Assembly: GCA_938002965.1 (NCBI GenBank)
Contig: CALKZY010000015.1
Location: 1 to 64,000 of the forward strand
DNA: 64,000 nucleotides
Reading direction: 5' to 3'
From: an uncultured Acidimicrobiales bacterium
GTDB taxonomy: Bacteria > Actinomycetota > Acidimicrobiia > Acidimicrobiales > SZUA-35
Shown: positions 25,261-34,232 of the stretch, one piece after another
How positions within the stretch are numbered: the first letter of the stretch is position 1
How the letters are laid out: each line of letters starts with the position of its first letter
Notes under the pieces: generated by a model
What the model was told of the DNA's origin: nothing
The model's input: only the letters and a program-made list of their open reading frames with translations
Databases searched by the model: none
Position numbers and translations under genes: made by a program

Positions 25261-27051
25261 ATGGCATCACCAACAACAGAACGGGAGGTAGTTCCGATGA
25301 CCGGGGCAACGGCCGTCATCTACCTGCGCGTCTCGTCAGCCAGCCAAATCACTGGCCGGGACGCCGATGGGCTGTCGATTAAGGCTCAACGTGAAGCTTG
25401 CCTGAAGAAGGCTCGTGACCTCGGCGTTGAAGTTGTCGAGCAGTATGTGGACAAGGCCGAATCCGCTCGCTCGTCCAGGCGTCCAGCGTTGCAGCAGATG
25501 CTCAGCGACATGCAGAAGCGGCCGGTGGGTTATGTCATCGTCCACAAGCTCGATCGACTGGCCCGCAATCGTGGCGACGACGTGGCCATCAATCTGGCCC
25601 TGCAACAAGCTGGCGCCAAGCTGATCAGCTGCAGCGAGAACATCGACGACTCGCCCTCAGGAATGTTGCTGCACGGCATCATGTCGACCATCGCCGAGTT
25701 CTACTCGCTGAACTTGGCTGCCGAGATCCAGAAAGGTGTCCACCAGAAGCTCAAAGCCGGGGGCACTCCGAAGCCAGCGCCATTGGGTTACCTGAACGTA
25801 CGGGAGCGGAGCGAAGACGGTCGTGAAGTCCGCACGATTGCCGTCGACCCAGAGCGTGCGCCACTAGTGCGCTGGGCCTTCGAGCGCTACGCCACGGGCG
25901 AGGAGTCTCTCAAGTCCTTACAGCTGCAGCTCAACGAGCGAGGACTACGAACCCGAGCCACTCCCAAACGACCGGCCAAGGAGATCACTGTCAGCACACT
26001 GCAGTACATGCTGCGCAATCCCTATTACATCGGCATCGTGCGCTGGAAAGAAGCCGAGTACGAAGGCACTCATGAGCACCTGGTGGACAAAGACACCTTT
26101 GCCCGTGTCCAGGAGGTGCTCGACACCCATCGACGAGGCAGGTCTGGCACCAAGGTCTGGAAGCACAAGCACTACCTGCGGGGCATGCTCACCTGTGGGC
26201 ACTGCGGCTCGTCCATGGGCTTCACTCGAGCCAACGGGCGGTCAGCTACCTATGACTATTTCTTCTGTGTCGGGCGGGCCAATGCCAAGAACGGTTGCCA
26301 ACAGCCATACACACCGGCCGAGCTGATCGAACAGCACGTCGAGGAGTCATATCGGGATATCCGCCTGGACGCTGGAGCCGTCGAGAAGCTCAAAACGCTG
26401 ATCGCTGAGGGTTTCAAGGCTCTACAGCAAACCGACCAAGACAACCTTGAGCTGCAGCGGAGACGGCTACAGAAGATCGAGCGCCAACAGAAGAAGCTGC
26501 TCGATCTGCACTACGAGGAACTGATCGAGCCTGAGCTGTTCAAGGCCGAGCAGAAGCGACTCCGCGCCGAGAAGGCTGATGCCCAATCGCAGCTGCAGGC
26601 TGCAACCACGGCCGTCGATGTATTGGTCGACCAGGCCACAGCCGCTCTAGAACAACTGCGCGACTGCTACGACGCCTACCAAGCAGCCAAACCGACGCAG
26701 CGGCGCACACTAGATGCCGCCATCTACGACGGCTTCATCATCTACAACGATCAACTCAAAGAGGCCGAGCCGTCCGAAGTCACAGCCGCTCTAACCAGCC
26801 CAGATCTCATCACCACCCTGGAGCGCGAGGTAGAGGAGCTACAAAGCGCTCAGAACCTAGACGCAGCAGAAGATACTCAGACAGCCGTCTCGGTCACGAC
26901 CCACGCCACTCCCCCGCCGATCACCAGCACGCACTCACAGACCCACACCCAGAACAACAAAAACCGCGCCACCTTTTGCAAGCGACGCGGTTCGCGAATC
27001 CAGGAATTGGTGGACCGTACTGGACTTGAACCAGTGACCTCTCGCGTGTGA
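25261..27051 (+). CDS. Large serine recombinase (integrase) of the element
   Basis: This 596-residue site-specific recombinase would catalyse integration and excision of the element. It has an N-terminal resolvase domain with the catalytic motif YLRVSS (Ser25), the VHKLDRLARN segment (about 95-104), a recombinase domain (about 170-290), a zinc-ribbon pair CGHCG and CVGRANAKNGC (about 317-345), a coiled coil (about 385-480) and a Thr/Pro-rich tail. The ATG is preceded by AAAGGAGG at good spacing. The last codons (VDRTGLEPVTSRV) are the antisense translation of the tRNA-Val gene, so the end of the gene lies across the attachment site. Confidence 0.9.
   Translation: MASPTTEREVVPMTGATAVIYLRVSSASQITGRDADGLSIKAQREACLKKARDLGVEVVEQYVDKAESARSSRRPALQQMLSDMQKRPVGYVIVHKLDRLARNRGDDVAINLALQQAGAKLISCSENIDDSPSGMLLHGIMSTIAEFYSLNLAAEIQKGVHQKLKAGGTPKPAPLGYLNVRERSEDGREVRTIAVDPERAPLVRWAFERYATGEESLKSLQLQLNERGLRTRATPKRPAKEITVSTLQYMLRNPYYIGIVRWKEAEYEGTHEHLVDKDTFARVQEVLDTHRRGRSGTKVWKHKHYLRGMLTCGHCGSSMGFTRANGRSATYDYFFCVGRANAKNGCQQPYTPAELIEQHVEESYRDIRLDAGAVEKLKTLIAEGFKALQQTDQDNLELQRRRLQKIERQQKKLLDLHYEELIEPELFKAEQKRLRAEKADAQSQLQAATTAVDVLVDQATAALEQLRDCYDAYQAAKPTQRRTLDAAIYDGFIIYNDQLKEAEPSEVTAALTSPDLITTLEREVEELQSAQNLDAAEDTQTAVSVTTHATPPPITSTHSQTHTQNNKNRATFCKRRGSRIQELVDRTGLEPVTSRV
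26957..26992 (-). terminator. Intrinsic terminator of tRNA-Val, inside the recombinase gene
   Basis: On the minus strand, AACCGCG pairs with CGCGGTT across a 17-base loop and is followed by a run of T (TTTTTGTT), just after the tRNA 3' end. It overlaps the coding end of the recombinase on the other strand. Confidence 0.65.
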
Positions 27052-27084
27052 GGCGAGCGCTCTAGCCAACTGAGCTAACGGTCC
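27008..27084 (-). tRNA. tRNA-Val (anticodon CAC)
   Basis: The minus-strand sequence folds as a complete cloverleaf: acceptor GGACCGT pairing with ACGGTCC, D-arm with AGCTC...GAGC, anticodon stem CTCGC/GCGAG around loop CTCACAC (anticodon CAC, reading GUG), T-arm ACTGG-TTCAAGT-CCAGT, discriminator A and a genome-encoded CCA. The element's recombinase gene overlaps its 3' half on the opposite strand, which makes this gene the likely integration site. Confidence 0.95.
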
Positions 27085-27217
27085 TCGAATTGACACGTTA
27101 GCTTATCTTTCGGCCACCCGATTGTGCGGCCGGATGAACACCGACCGGGGAATGAGAGCATGACCGCCGGCGGTTACGGTAGCGATCAACGAACGACGTG
27201 AAAGTAGACAACGCACC

Positions 27218-27646
27218 ATGGCCAAGATCACTGCCGAACTCATCGACGGCTACCGGGTTGACATCACCAATGGGACGCACACCTGGAGGGCCGACGAACC
27301 CGCCGACCTAGGCGGGGACGACACCGGCCCCAACCCCTACGATCTTCTCTTGGGCTCACTAGCGGCCTGCACCACTATCACCTTGACGATGTACGCCAAA
27401 CGCAAGGAAATCGACATCACCTCGCTGTCAGTGTCCTACAGCCACGAACGGGTCCACGCCAAAGATTGCGAGCAGTGTGATGAGTCCCACTCCGGCATGG
27501 TCGACCGCATCAGCTCGAAGATCTTCATTGACGGCAATTTCGATGAGGCCACCCGAGCCAGGCTGACCGATATCGCTCAGCGGTGCCCGGTTCACAAGAC
27601 ACTGGCCAGTGGCGTTGTCTTCGACGAAACCATCTACGCTGGCTGA
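27218..27646 (+). CDS. OsmC/Ohr family protein
   Basis: A 142-residue OsmC-fold protein, a family that detoxifies organic or fatty-acid hydroperoxides through two cysteines. It has the NPYDLLLGSLAACTTITL segment with the first Cys (about residue 51) and RCPVHKTLASGV with the second Cys (about 121). Family members with this RCPVH form are YhfA-like rather than Ohr. ATG start at 27218. It is the first gene to the right of the tRNA and appears chromosomal. Confidence 0.85.
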   Translation: MAKITAELIDGYRVDITNGTHTWRADEPADLGGDDTGPNPYDLLLGSLAACTTITLTMYAKRKEIDITSLSVSYSHERVHAKDCEQCDESHSGMVDRISSKIFIDGNFDEATRARLTDIAQRCPVHKTLASGVVFDETIYAG

Positions 27647-27716
27647 ACCCGACGGCCCCACGTCCACCTCGCCGGCGACTAGGCCTACACCGAGCTAGCG
27701 AGGAGCGAAGGCGACA

Positions 27717-28313
27717 CTAGTCGTCGTATTCTTCAGCGCCCATCTGACAACGCACGTACAGCTTGGACGTCGGATCCAGACTGTCGTGACCATGCCACTC
27801 AGTCTCCGACATGTTGGCTTCGATGTCGGCCTTGACGGCATCGTCTTGATGGTCGATGTAAAGCTTCCCGGCCAAATGATCTGCCTCATGCTGAAAGCAA
27901 CGTGAACGAAGCCCGTCGCCGTCATAGACGATCTCGTTGCCGTCTTTGTCCTGGCCGCGGACCCGGCAGCGCTCGAAGCGAACAGTGTCCAAATCAAACC
28001 CGGGAAGAGACAGGCAACCTTCGGAACCGGACTGGAACTCCATTCCGATGCGCTCAATCACGGGATTGATGACATAGCCGACCACGCCGTCACGGCAATC
28101 GAAAACAAAGGCGCTCTCCGAGCGACCAATCTGATTGGCAGCCAGGCCGACACCAACATCGATGGAGTACATCGTGTCAAACAACTGATCGACCAAAGCC
28201 TCGACGGACTTATCGAACACGGTGATTGGTGTGGCGGCCTGACGAAGAATCGGGTTGCCCCACAGGGTGATCACCTTCGGACTGCGTCCCGGAAGAGAGA
28301 GTTTCTTGATCAC
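27717..28313 (-). CDS. def: Peptide deformylase
   Basis: Removes the formyl group from the N-terminal methionine of new proteins. The 198-residue protein has the three family motifs in order: GVGLAANQIG, EGCLSLPG and QHEADHLAGKLYID, which provide the metal ligands (Cys of EGCLS, two His of HEADH) and the catalytic Glu. The start is GTG (28311-28313), read as ATG in the protein. Essential, with normal length. Confidence 0.95.
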   Translation of the reverse strand: MIKKLSLPGRSPKVITLWGNPILRQAATPITVFDKSVEALVDQLFDTMYSIDVGVGLAANQIGRSESAFVFDCRDGVVGYVINPVIERIGMEFQSGSEGCLSLPGFDLDTVRFERCRVRGQDKDGNEIVYDGDGLRSRCFQHEADHLAGKLYIDHQDDAVKADIEANMSETEWHGHDSLDPTSKLYVRCQMGAEEYDD

Positions 28314-28336
28314 AGTTTGAGAGCTTACAACCGTGG

Positions 28337-28969
28337 TCAGCGTCTGCGGGCCACGACCAGGTGATCAATGGCCCGAACAGCAGTCTCAACGCCACGTTCG
28401 TCGGCTACAGATAGATCCCGGTAGACCAGTTCAGCCCGGGTCACTTCAAGGCCTGAGGCAGTCAGGAGATCTCTCAGCTCATCAGGCGTGGTCAGCAGTT
28501 CCGGGTTCTGCGGGCCACCGTGCCCGTGATCGATATTGGACCGGTCATGGCTCACCACGATCATGGCACCGCCGTCGGCGACCGCTTCGGCGGAGCGGCG
28601 GAGGAACGGTTCTCGCTGTGGCCCACCCCAGTGCAGATAGACATGGGCAACCACGTCGTAGGAGTGCACACCCAGGTCCCAGCTCTCAAGGTCAGCAATC
28701 TGCCAGTTGACCGTAATCCCCCGCTCGGCGGCAGCAGCGCTGCCGCGCTCAACCCCAACGCTGGAAAAGTCAACAGCGGTCACATCCCAACCGCGCTCGG
28801 CCAACCACACAGCGTTGCGACCCTCGCCACAGGCCAAGTCAAGCGCTTTGCGCCCGGACGGGGTGTCCCCGACCTCAAGATCGGCCACTGCCTCGGCGAA
28901 GAACTGATTGGGATCGACACTCCACTGGCGTCCCTCGCCATACCGGCCGTCCCAATCCGTCGCCGTCAT
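28337..28969 (-). CDS. Class I SAM-dependent methyltransferase
   Basis: A 210-residue protein with the SAM motif LDLACGEGRNAVWLAERG, the acidic AVDFS end of strand 2 and the VVAHVYLHW strand. The fold resembles TehB-like and tellurite/thiol methyltransferases, but the substrate cannot be read. The ATG at 28969 (MTATDWDGRY) is preferred over the first Met 51 bases upstream, because AAAGG stands just before it. It is close to, but not overlapping, the deformylase gene on the same strand. Confidence 0.75.
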   Translation of the reverse strand: MTATDWDGRYGEGRQWSVDPNQFFAEAVADLEVGDTPSGRKALDLACGEGRNAVWLAERGWDVTAVDFSSVGVERGSAAAAERGITVNWQIADLESWDLGVHSYDVVAHVYLHWGGPQREPFLRRSAEAVADGGAMIVVSHDRSNIDHGHGGPQNPELLTTPDELRDLLTASGLEVTRAELVYRDLSVADERGVETAVRAIDHLVVARRR

Positions 28970-29054
28970 AACCTTTGACCGGCCAACCTTGTGACCCGAC
29001 TCAGTCGATCCTCCACTCACGGTCTACTCCCCCTGTGAACTAGCCGGACGACGC

Positions 29055-29744
29055 TTAGACCGCCGCCAGGCAAACAAATACGCCATTGGTCAACTCGATC
29101 TCGGTCCTGGTGGCCGTCGGACACACACCGTCACCCAGGTGGGCCCCGATGACCTTGCCGTCAGCAGTCGCCGTGCACGGAACCTCAAGCAGGGCCGGGC
29201 CGGAAATGACGTCGACACAATCGTTGGCCTCGATTCCGGTACCGAGCGACGGTCCGGGCACTGTCGTCGAGGTTGGACCTCGAACCTGGTCGCTGGCATA
29301 GGCGGTGAACACGAATATCCCGACCAGCAACGTCAAAACGGCTACGACCGGAAACACGCGAATGGCGACCGAACTTCGATTCGAGATCTCATCGAACTGG
29401 GCTTGACGACGAGCAGCCAGAAAGTCCGGGTCCAGCAGGCGGGGATCGATGCGAGTAATGCCGTCATCCACCCGAATACCACTGACCGAAGCATCAAGTG
29501 AGGACCGGCCGTCCAACTCCTGGTCATAGAGGATGCGTCGATCGCTGTCACCCAGCGTCTCCCACGCCTGATTGACACGGCGCATCGCCTGTTCTGCCCG
29601 TTCGGCATCCTCGGGGCTGCGACCGACAAAACGATCAGGATGCCACTTGCGAGCGGCGGCCACATAGGCCCGCCGGACCTCGTCTTGCGGCACTCCGCGA
29701 GGGACGCCGAGAATCTCGTAGTGTGTTCGAGTCTTGCCTGCCAT
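29055..29744 (-). CDS. J-domain (DnaJ-like) membrane protein
   Basis: An N-terminal J domain (about residues 4-75) contains the HPD motif in ARKWHPDRF and the usual helix IV (RRILYDQEL), so it should stimulate an Hsp70 partner. A membrane segment (about 130-152, VAIRVFPVVAVLTLLVGIFVFTAY) is followed by an extracytoplasmic domain of about 80 residues with paired cysteines (NDCVD, VPCTA, GVCP, VFVCLA). The ATG at 29744 is preferred over the GTG four codons earlier. It is an unusual architecture for a J protein, with no zinc-finger or client-binding region. Confidence 0.8.
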   Translation of the reverse strand: MAGKTRTHYEILGVPRGVPQDEVRRAYVAAARKWHPDRFVGRSPEDAERAEQAMRRVNQAWETLGDSDRRILYDQELDGRSSLDASVSGIRVDDGITRIDPRLLDPDFLAARRQAQFDEISNRSSVAIRVFPVVAVLTLLVGIFVFTAYASDQVRGPTSTTVPGPSLGTGIEANDCVDVISGPALLEVPCTATADGKVIGAHLGDGVCPTATRTEIELTNGVFVCLAAV

Positions 29745-29909
29745 CAGCGATGACACCGGCCCGATTCGTCAGATCGAACGCCTTGGCAGGAGGCGACACG
29801 GGTGCCAGTGCAGGCCACAAAACTCACCCATACAGCCTACCTTGCAGGTGGTACACGTGATCGGCCGCAGTAGCGGCCGATCATCTCGGCAACCCAACAG
29901 GTCGTAAAT

Positions 29910-30638
29910 CTACTCGACCCGACGAATTCGTCCGGCTAGATCAGTGGCGGACGAAACCACAGGCGGCCAATGACCGACCGACAGTGCATAAGCGCTGGCG
30001 AGGACACAGCTGACAACAGCCAAGCTGCGAGCTAAGGTCGTGGCACCGAGCAACGCTATTCCCATCCAAGACTCCGGACTCCAGCTAAGCCAGCCAACCG
30101 TCATCTCCAGTGTTAGACAGAAGGCAAAGCCGGCCAGTGGCTGAGCAGCAGACAGTGAGGTGGTCAAGAGCCAACGCGGCAGACCGCATCCTGCCGCCAA
30201 AGCGCAGCAGGCAACCAAGATTCGGATACCGTCTTGCGCCGCTCCCCCGACGAAGGTGAACGGTGCAAAGGCAATCGCCCCGGCCAACCCGACGGCATGC
30301 AGCCTCCAGCCAATCACTCCACTACCCAACGAGCGAAACGTCGGCAGAGCAATAGTGGATCGAACCAGCCATATGGCCCCGACCAGAACGGTGAACACCG
30401 ACAGTGTGGCGAAGAGCGCCCGGCTGAAAATCATCGAGTCCTGAAACCCGCTCAGCTCAGACGGCTGTCTCAGTATCGCCGTCGATGCTACAAACATCGC
30501 TGATGCTGGCCCAGCCCACAACAGGATGAGAAAGCGGAACACCTCGCGAATGCCTAGATGCTGTGTCCACTCTTCAATTGCGCACTCGGGGTCAACGGTA
30601 ACCGCCGACCCCTCCACTTCTCCACTTTTGATCGCCAC
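29910..30638 (-). CDS. Polytopic membrane protein of unknown function
   Basis: A 242-residue protein with about six hydrophobic segments (for example FRFLILLWAGPASAMFVAS, LFATLSVFTVLVGAIWLV and GIRILVACCALAAGCG). No transporter signature is visible. The N-terminal 30 residues are acidic and soluble. It is read in the same direction as menA and the genes before it, with gaps, so co-transcription is possible. No family recognised. Confidence 0.55.
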   Translation of the reverse strand: MAIKSGEVEGSAVTVDPECAIEEWTQHLGIREVFRFLILLWAGPASAMFVASTAILRQPSELSGFQDSMIFSRALFATLSVFTVLVGAIWLVRSTIALPTFRSLGSGVIGWRLHAVGLAGAIAFAPFTFVGGAAQDGIRILVACCALAAGCGLPRWLLTTSLSAAQPLAGFAFCLTLEMTVGWLSWSPESWMGIALLGATTLARSLAVVSCVLASAYALSVGHWPPVVSSATDLAGRIRRVE

Positions 30639-30718
30639 TGAATAGCATTCGGCGGATATCGAGGTCGCTTTATCTCAAATTGATGTCGATCCATCTTGAA
30701 AGCCCAAAGGTCCGGCCG

Positions 30719-31591
30719 TCACGACAAAGAGATGCCGACCGCCAGCAGCAATCCGGCCACCAACTGGGTCCGACCGGTCATGGCCAGAGCGGTGATCAGA
30801 TCCCGGCCCGCCGCACCACCCAGAACGGAACGGGCAGGTTCCGCCGCCAACAAGACACCGACCAGAGCAATGAATGACATCGAAGCCGACAGCGAGCAGA
30901 GGATTATGAACCCGGCAACAGCGACGAGCAGGCCGACGTAGAACAACCGAGTTGGCCGGTCGCCCATGCGCACCGCCAGCGTCCGTTTACCTGCAGGTTG
31001 ATCGGTGGGAATGTCTCGCAGATTGTTGATCACTAGCAACGCCACAGCCAACAGACCCACCGGTACCGATGCCAAAAGACCGAACGATGATATGGACTCG
31101 GTGTGGACGTAGGTCGACCCGACAGTGGCGACCACGCCGAAGAAGACGAAGACGAAGACCTCGCCCAGGCCGTAGTAGCCGTACGGATTTGGACCACCGG
31201 TATAAGCCCAGCCAGCCGCCATCGAAACCGCGCCGACCACGATTAGCTCTGGGCCCACAACCCAGGCCAACAAGAGCCCGGCCAGACCGGCAACTCCGAA
31301 ACTGATCAGTGCTGCGGTCTTTACATCTTGTGATGACACCGCCCCGGCACCAACCAGCCGGGGAGGGCCCAGCCGGTTACTGTCGGTTCCACGATCGCCG
31401 TCTGCGTAATCGTTGACGAAATTGGTGGCGACCTGCAAGGCCAGCGATACCACCATGGCCGCTCCTGCTCGCCACCAAGTAATCGAGGCGCCCTCGACCT
31501 GGGTAACGGCGGCTGTACCAACCGCCACGGGGACCACCGCGGCGGGCAGCGTGCGAAGTCGTGCGCCTTGTACCCAATGTGAGAAGTCCAT
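30719..31591 (-). CDS. menA: 1,4-dihydroxy-2-naphthoate polyprenyltransferase
   Basis: MenA attaches the polyprenyl tail to dihydroxynaphthoate in menaquinone synthesis at the membrane. The 290-residue UbiA-superfamily protein has the first Asp-rich motif in NFVNDYADGDRG and the second in NNLRDIPTD, with the GWAYTGGPNPYGYYGLGE loop typical of MenA. About eight membrane segments are visible. It is consistent with respiration through menaquinone, as in most Actinobacteria. Confidence 0.92.
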   Translation of the reverse strand: MDFSHWVQGARLRTLPAAVVPVAVGTAAVTQVEGASITWWRAGAAMVVSLALQVATNFVNDYADGDRGTDSNRLGPPRLVGAGAVSSQDVKTAALISFGVAGLAGLLLAWVVGPELIVVGAVSMAAGWAYTGGPNPYGYYGLGEVFVFVFFGVVATVGSTYVHTESISSFGLLASVPVGLLAVALLVINNLRDIPTDQPAGKRTLAVRMGDRPTRLFYVGLLVAVAGFIILCSLSASMSFIALVGVLLAAEPARSVLGGAAGRDLITALAMTGRTQLVAGLLLAVGISLS

Positions 31592-31618
31592 CGGCCCGCC
31601 AGTCTAGTGGTCGGTGCT

Positions 31619-32995
31619 CTAGCCCGATTGCCGATCGACCAATAGCTCGGCCAGACGCTCCAGGCCCGCCACCCGACTGGCCTTGACTAGAACCGCAGTT
31701 GTGGAGTCGACCGAACCGACGAGTTCGGCCGCGCCGTCGATTCCGTCCACGTGCCGGGCACGATCGCCATAAGCCGGAGAAGCCACCGCCACGACCTCAA
31801 TCCCGGCATCAACAGCCTCCTGAGTGACAGCTAGGTGCTCACGTTCACCTTCGACACCAAGCTCGGCCATTTCCCCAACAACAGCCACGCGACGCTTAGC
31901 CGGCACGGCAGCGAGGGCGTTCAAGGCGGCCCGCATCGATGTCGGATTGGCGTTGTAGGCGTCATTGATTACCACGCCACCTTCGGCTGCCACGTCGACC
32001 TCCATCCTCCACGGCGACAAGACGGCGCTGGCAACCTGGCGGCAGGCTTCATCGAAGTCCACTCCGGCGGCCACCGCTGCGGCCACCGCTGTCGTAGCGT
32101 TGATGGCCATATGGGCGCCTCTGGCGTCGAGAGTCACCTGGTTCGTTCGATTATTGTGGGTGATGACAAAGGTCGGCCGCAGCCCGGAGTCCACCTCGAT
32201 GTCGCTCACGGCGAACGACGGCTGATCGTCACCGTTGTCTCCAGAAGAACCAAAGGTAAGCACCTGGGCGGTCGTACGATCACCCATCGCCAGAACGTGT
32301 GGGTTGTCGGCATTGAGGACCGCTGCCCCCTCGGTCGGCAGTGACTCGATCAACTCACCTTTGCCTAGGGCCACATCTTCGATAGACCCAAACAACTCGG
32401 AGTGGACAAGGGCAACAGTGGTGATCACGCCAACAGAGGGAGAGGCTATGTCGCACAAATAGGAGATGTGGCCGAGCCCGCGTGCGCCCATTTCCACCAC
32501 AGCCAGCTCCACGTCATCGGGAGCATTGATCAACGTCAGCGGAACCCCGATTTCGTTGTTGAACGACTTGTCCGCCGCCCACACCGAGGCGAACATCGAC
32601 CCACTACAGGCCGCCCGAGTCAGATCTTTGACCGACGTCTTGCCGACACTCCCGGTGATACCGATCACAGGACCCGTGATGCGACTTCGGGCCGCTCGGC
32701 CCAGAGCGGCCAACGCCAGTTCGGTATCGGCGACCCGAATCACGGCGGCACCGTCGGGCATAGAGGCCAGCTCGTCGTTGGCTAGGTGGCGACTAACGAC
32801 AACGGCTGATGCGCCAGCCAGCGCGGCGGCAGGAACAAAATCGTGCCCATCACGCTCAGCTACGAGAGCAAAGAATGCCGAACCGGTCTTCAACTCGCGA
32901 CTGTCGATGTCGGCACCATCAACACGAACATTGAGTTCACCCCGGTCGAGATGACCGTCCATGGCATCAACCAGCTCACCAACAGAGAAACGCAT
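31619..32995 (-). CDS. murF: UDP-MurNAc-tripeptide D-alanyl-D-alanine ligase
   Basis: MurF joins the D-Ala-D-Ala dipeptide to UDP-MurNAc-tripeptide in peptidoglycan precursor synthesis. The 458-residue protein has the ATP-binding ITGSVGKTSVKDL (near residue 115), the NNEIGVPLTLI segment and the C-terminal VVGEMAELG, all family features. It is divergent from ddl, the gene for the enzyme that makes its dipeptide substrate; the 138-base gap between the two (32996-33133) should hold both promoters. Confidence 0.95.
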   Translation of the reverse strand: MRFSVGELVDAMDGHLDRGELNVRVDGADIDSRELKTGSAFFALVAERDGHDFVPAAALAGASAVVVSRHLANDELASMPDGAAVIRVADTELALAALGRAARSRITGPVIGITGSVGKTSVKDLTRAACSGSMFASVWAADKSFNNEIGVPLTLINAPDDVELAVVEMGARGLGHISYLCDIASPSVGVITTVALVHSELFGSIEDVALGKGELIESLPTEGAAVLNADNPHVLAMGDRTTAQVLTFGSSGDNGDDQPSFAVSDIEVDSGLRPTFVITHNNRTNQVTLDARGAHMAINATTAVAAAVAAGVDFDEACRQVASAVLSPWRMEVDVAAEGGVVINDAYNANPTSMRAALNALAAVPAKRRVAVVGEMAELGVEGEREHLAVTQEAVDAGIEVVAVASPAYGDRARHVDGIDGAAELVGSVDSTTAVLVKASRVAGLERLAELLVDRQSG

Positions 32996-33133
32996 GGGTA
33001 TTGTCTAGCTCAACCCCTGCCCGTTGGCTTGGACCCGCTGTTCAAACCCTTGGCTCAGCCGCCCCGGGCCGAGACGTCACCGATTGCGGTGCATTGCCCA
33101 CACGTCACCAGCGCCGACTATTAGTCTGATTCC

Positions 33134-34231
33134 GTGGTCTCAAACGAACGTCCCATCCGACTACTGGTTCTCTTCGGCGGCCAATCGGCCGAGCACGATG
33201 TCTCTTGCATGACGGCTGCCCACGTATTGGCCGCCGCCGATCGAAGCCGGTATCAGATTGAAGCGATCGGCATCACACGAGAAGGACAGTTCGTCGCAGT
33301 CGACAGCCTGTCCGAGATCGAGCCCGGTGCTGAAGTCAAAGCCCTCGAACCGGTCGGTGCCGCGACTCAACTCGGTGCCCGTCAATTGACCGCACAGCCG
33401 GACGACCCGGCACAACAAGTGGTCGTTCTCCCGCTGCTCCACGGCCCACTGGGCGAAGACGGCACAATTCAAGGCCTTTGTGAACTAGCCAATGTCCCCT
33501 ACGTCGGTGCCGGCGTACTCGGATCAGCAGTCACGATGGACAAGGCGATGGCCAAGACCGTGCTCGACGCCCACGGCCTTCCCCAGACCAAGTGGAAAGC
33601 GTTTACTGAGGCCGACGTTGCTGCCCGACAACAAGAAGTCATCGAAGAAATCGAGACGGATCTAGGCCTCCCCTGTTTCGTGAAACCCGCCAATATGGGA
33701 TCGTCGGTCGGAGTCAGCAAGGCATCCACCCGCGACGAGCTGACGACCGCCCTTACTACCGCATTTCGCTACGACGAGGTACTGGTTGTCGAAGAGGCCG
33801 TCGACGCACGCGAGATCGAGCTGTCAGTACTGGGCAACGACAATCTTGACGTCTCGGTTCCCGGCGAAATCGTCCCCGGAGCCGATTTCTACCACTATGA
33901 AGACAAGTACCACGACGGAGCAGCCGAGCTGATCATTCCGGCCGAGTTGCCCGACGGAGTCACCGGTGAGCTCCAGGAGTTGGCAAAGCAGGCATACCGC
34001 TGCCTGCGAGTGGAGGGTTTGGCCCGGGCCGACTTCCTCTACGAGCAGGGAGGCCGAGGTGCTCTCATCAACGAGTTGAACACCATTCCGGGCTTCACCC
34101 CGATCTCCATGTATCCGAAGCTTTGGGAGGCCAGCGGCCTCTCCTATGGGGACCTCATTGACCGACTGGTTGATCTAGCCGTCGCGCGCCACCAACGACG
34201 AAGCTCCAAGCGAACCACAGCACGTTCGTAG
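33134..34231 (+). CDS. ddl: D-alanine--D-alanine ligase
   Basis: Makes D-Ala-D-Ala for MurF. The 365-residue ATP-grasp protein has the N-terminal VLFGGQSAEHDVS, GPLGEDGTIQGL, KPANMGSSVGVSKA and the metal-binding end RGALINELNTIPGFTPISMYP. The start is GTG (33134-33136). Its stop is one base from the stop of the converging TPM-domain gene. Confidence 0.95.
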   Translation: MVSNERPIRLLVLFGGQSAEHDVSCMTAAHVLAAADRSRYQIEAIGITREGQFVAVDSLSEIEPGAEVKALEPVGAATQLGARQLTAQPDDPAQQVVVLPLLHGPLGEDGTIQGLCELANVPYVGAGVLGSAVTMDKAMAKTVLDAHGLPQTKWKAFTEADVAARQQEVIEEIETDLGLPCFVKPANMGSSVGVSKASTRDELTTALTTAFRYDEVLVVEEAVDAREIELSVLGNDNLDVSVPGEIVPGADFYHYEDKYHDGAAELIIPAELPDGVTGELQELAKQAYRCLRVEGLARADFLYEQGGRGALINELNTIPGFTPISMYPKLWEASGLSYGDLIDRLVDLAVARHQRRSSKRTTARS

Positions 34232-34232
34232 C

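Larger units (their letters stand above)
15843..27007. mobile_element. Integrative mobilizable element at tRNA-Val
   Basis: The segment carries the parts expected of an actinobacterial integrative element: serine recombinase next to a tRNA, a replication-relaxation protein, a coupling ATPase, ArdA and a block of small overlapping genes. No mating-pore genes and no classical relaxase are seen, so it is probably mobilizable rather than self-transmissible. The right edge is the tRNA 3' end. The left edge is not defined, because serine recombinase crossovers leave only a few shared bases. It could lie near 15.2-15.8 kb, or the defence operon (to about 4-5.6 kb) could be part of it. Confidence 0.7.
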
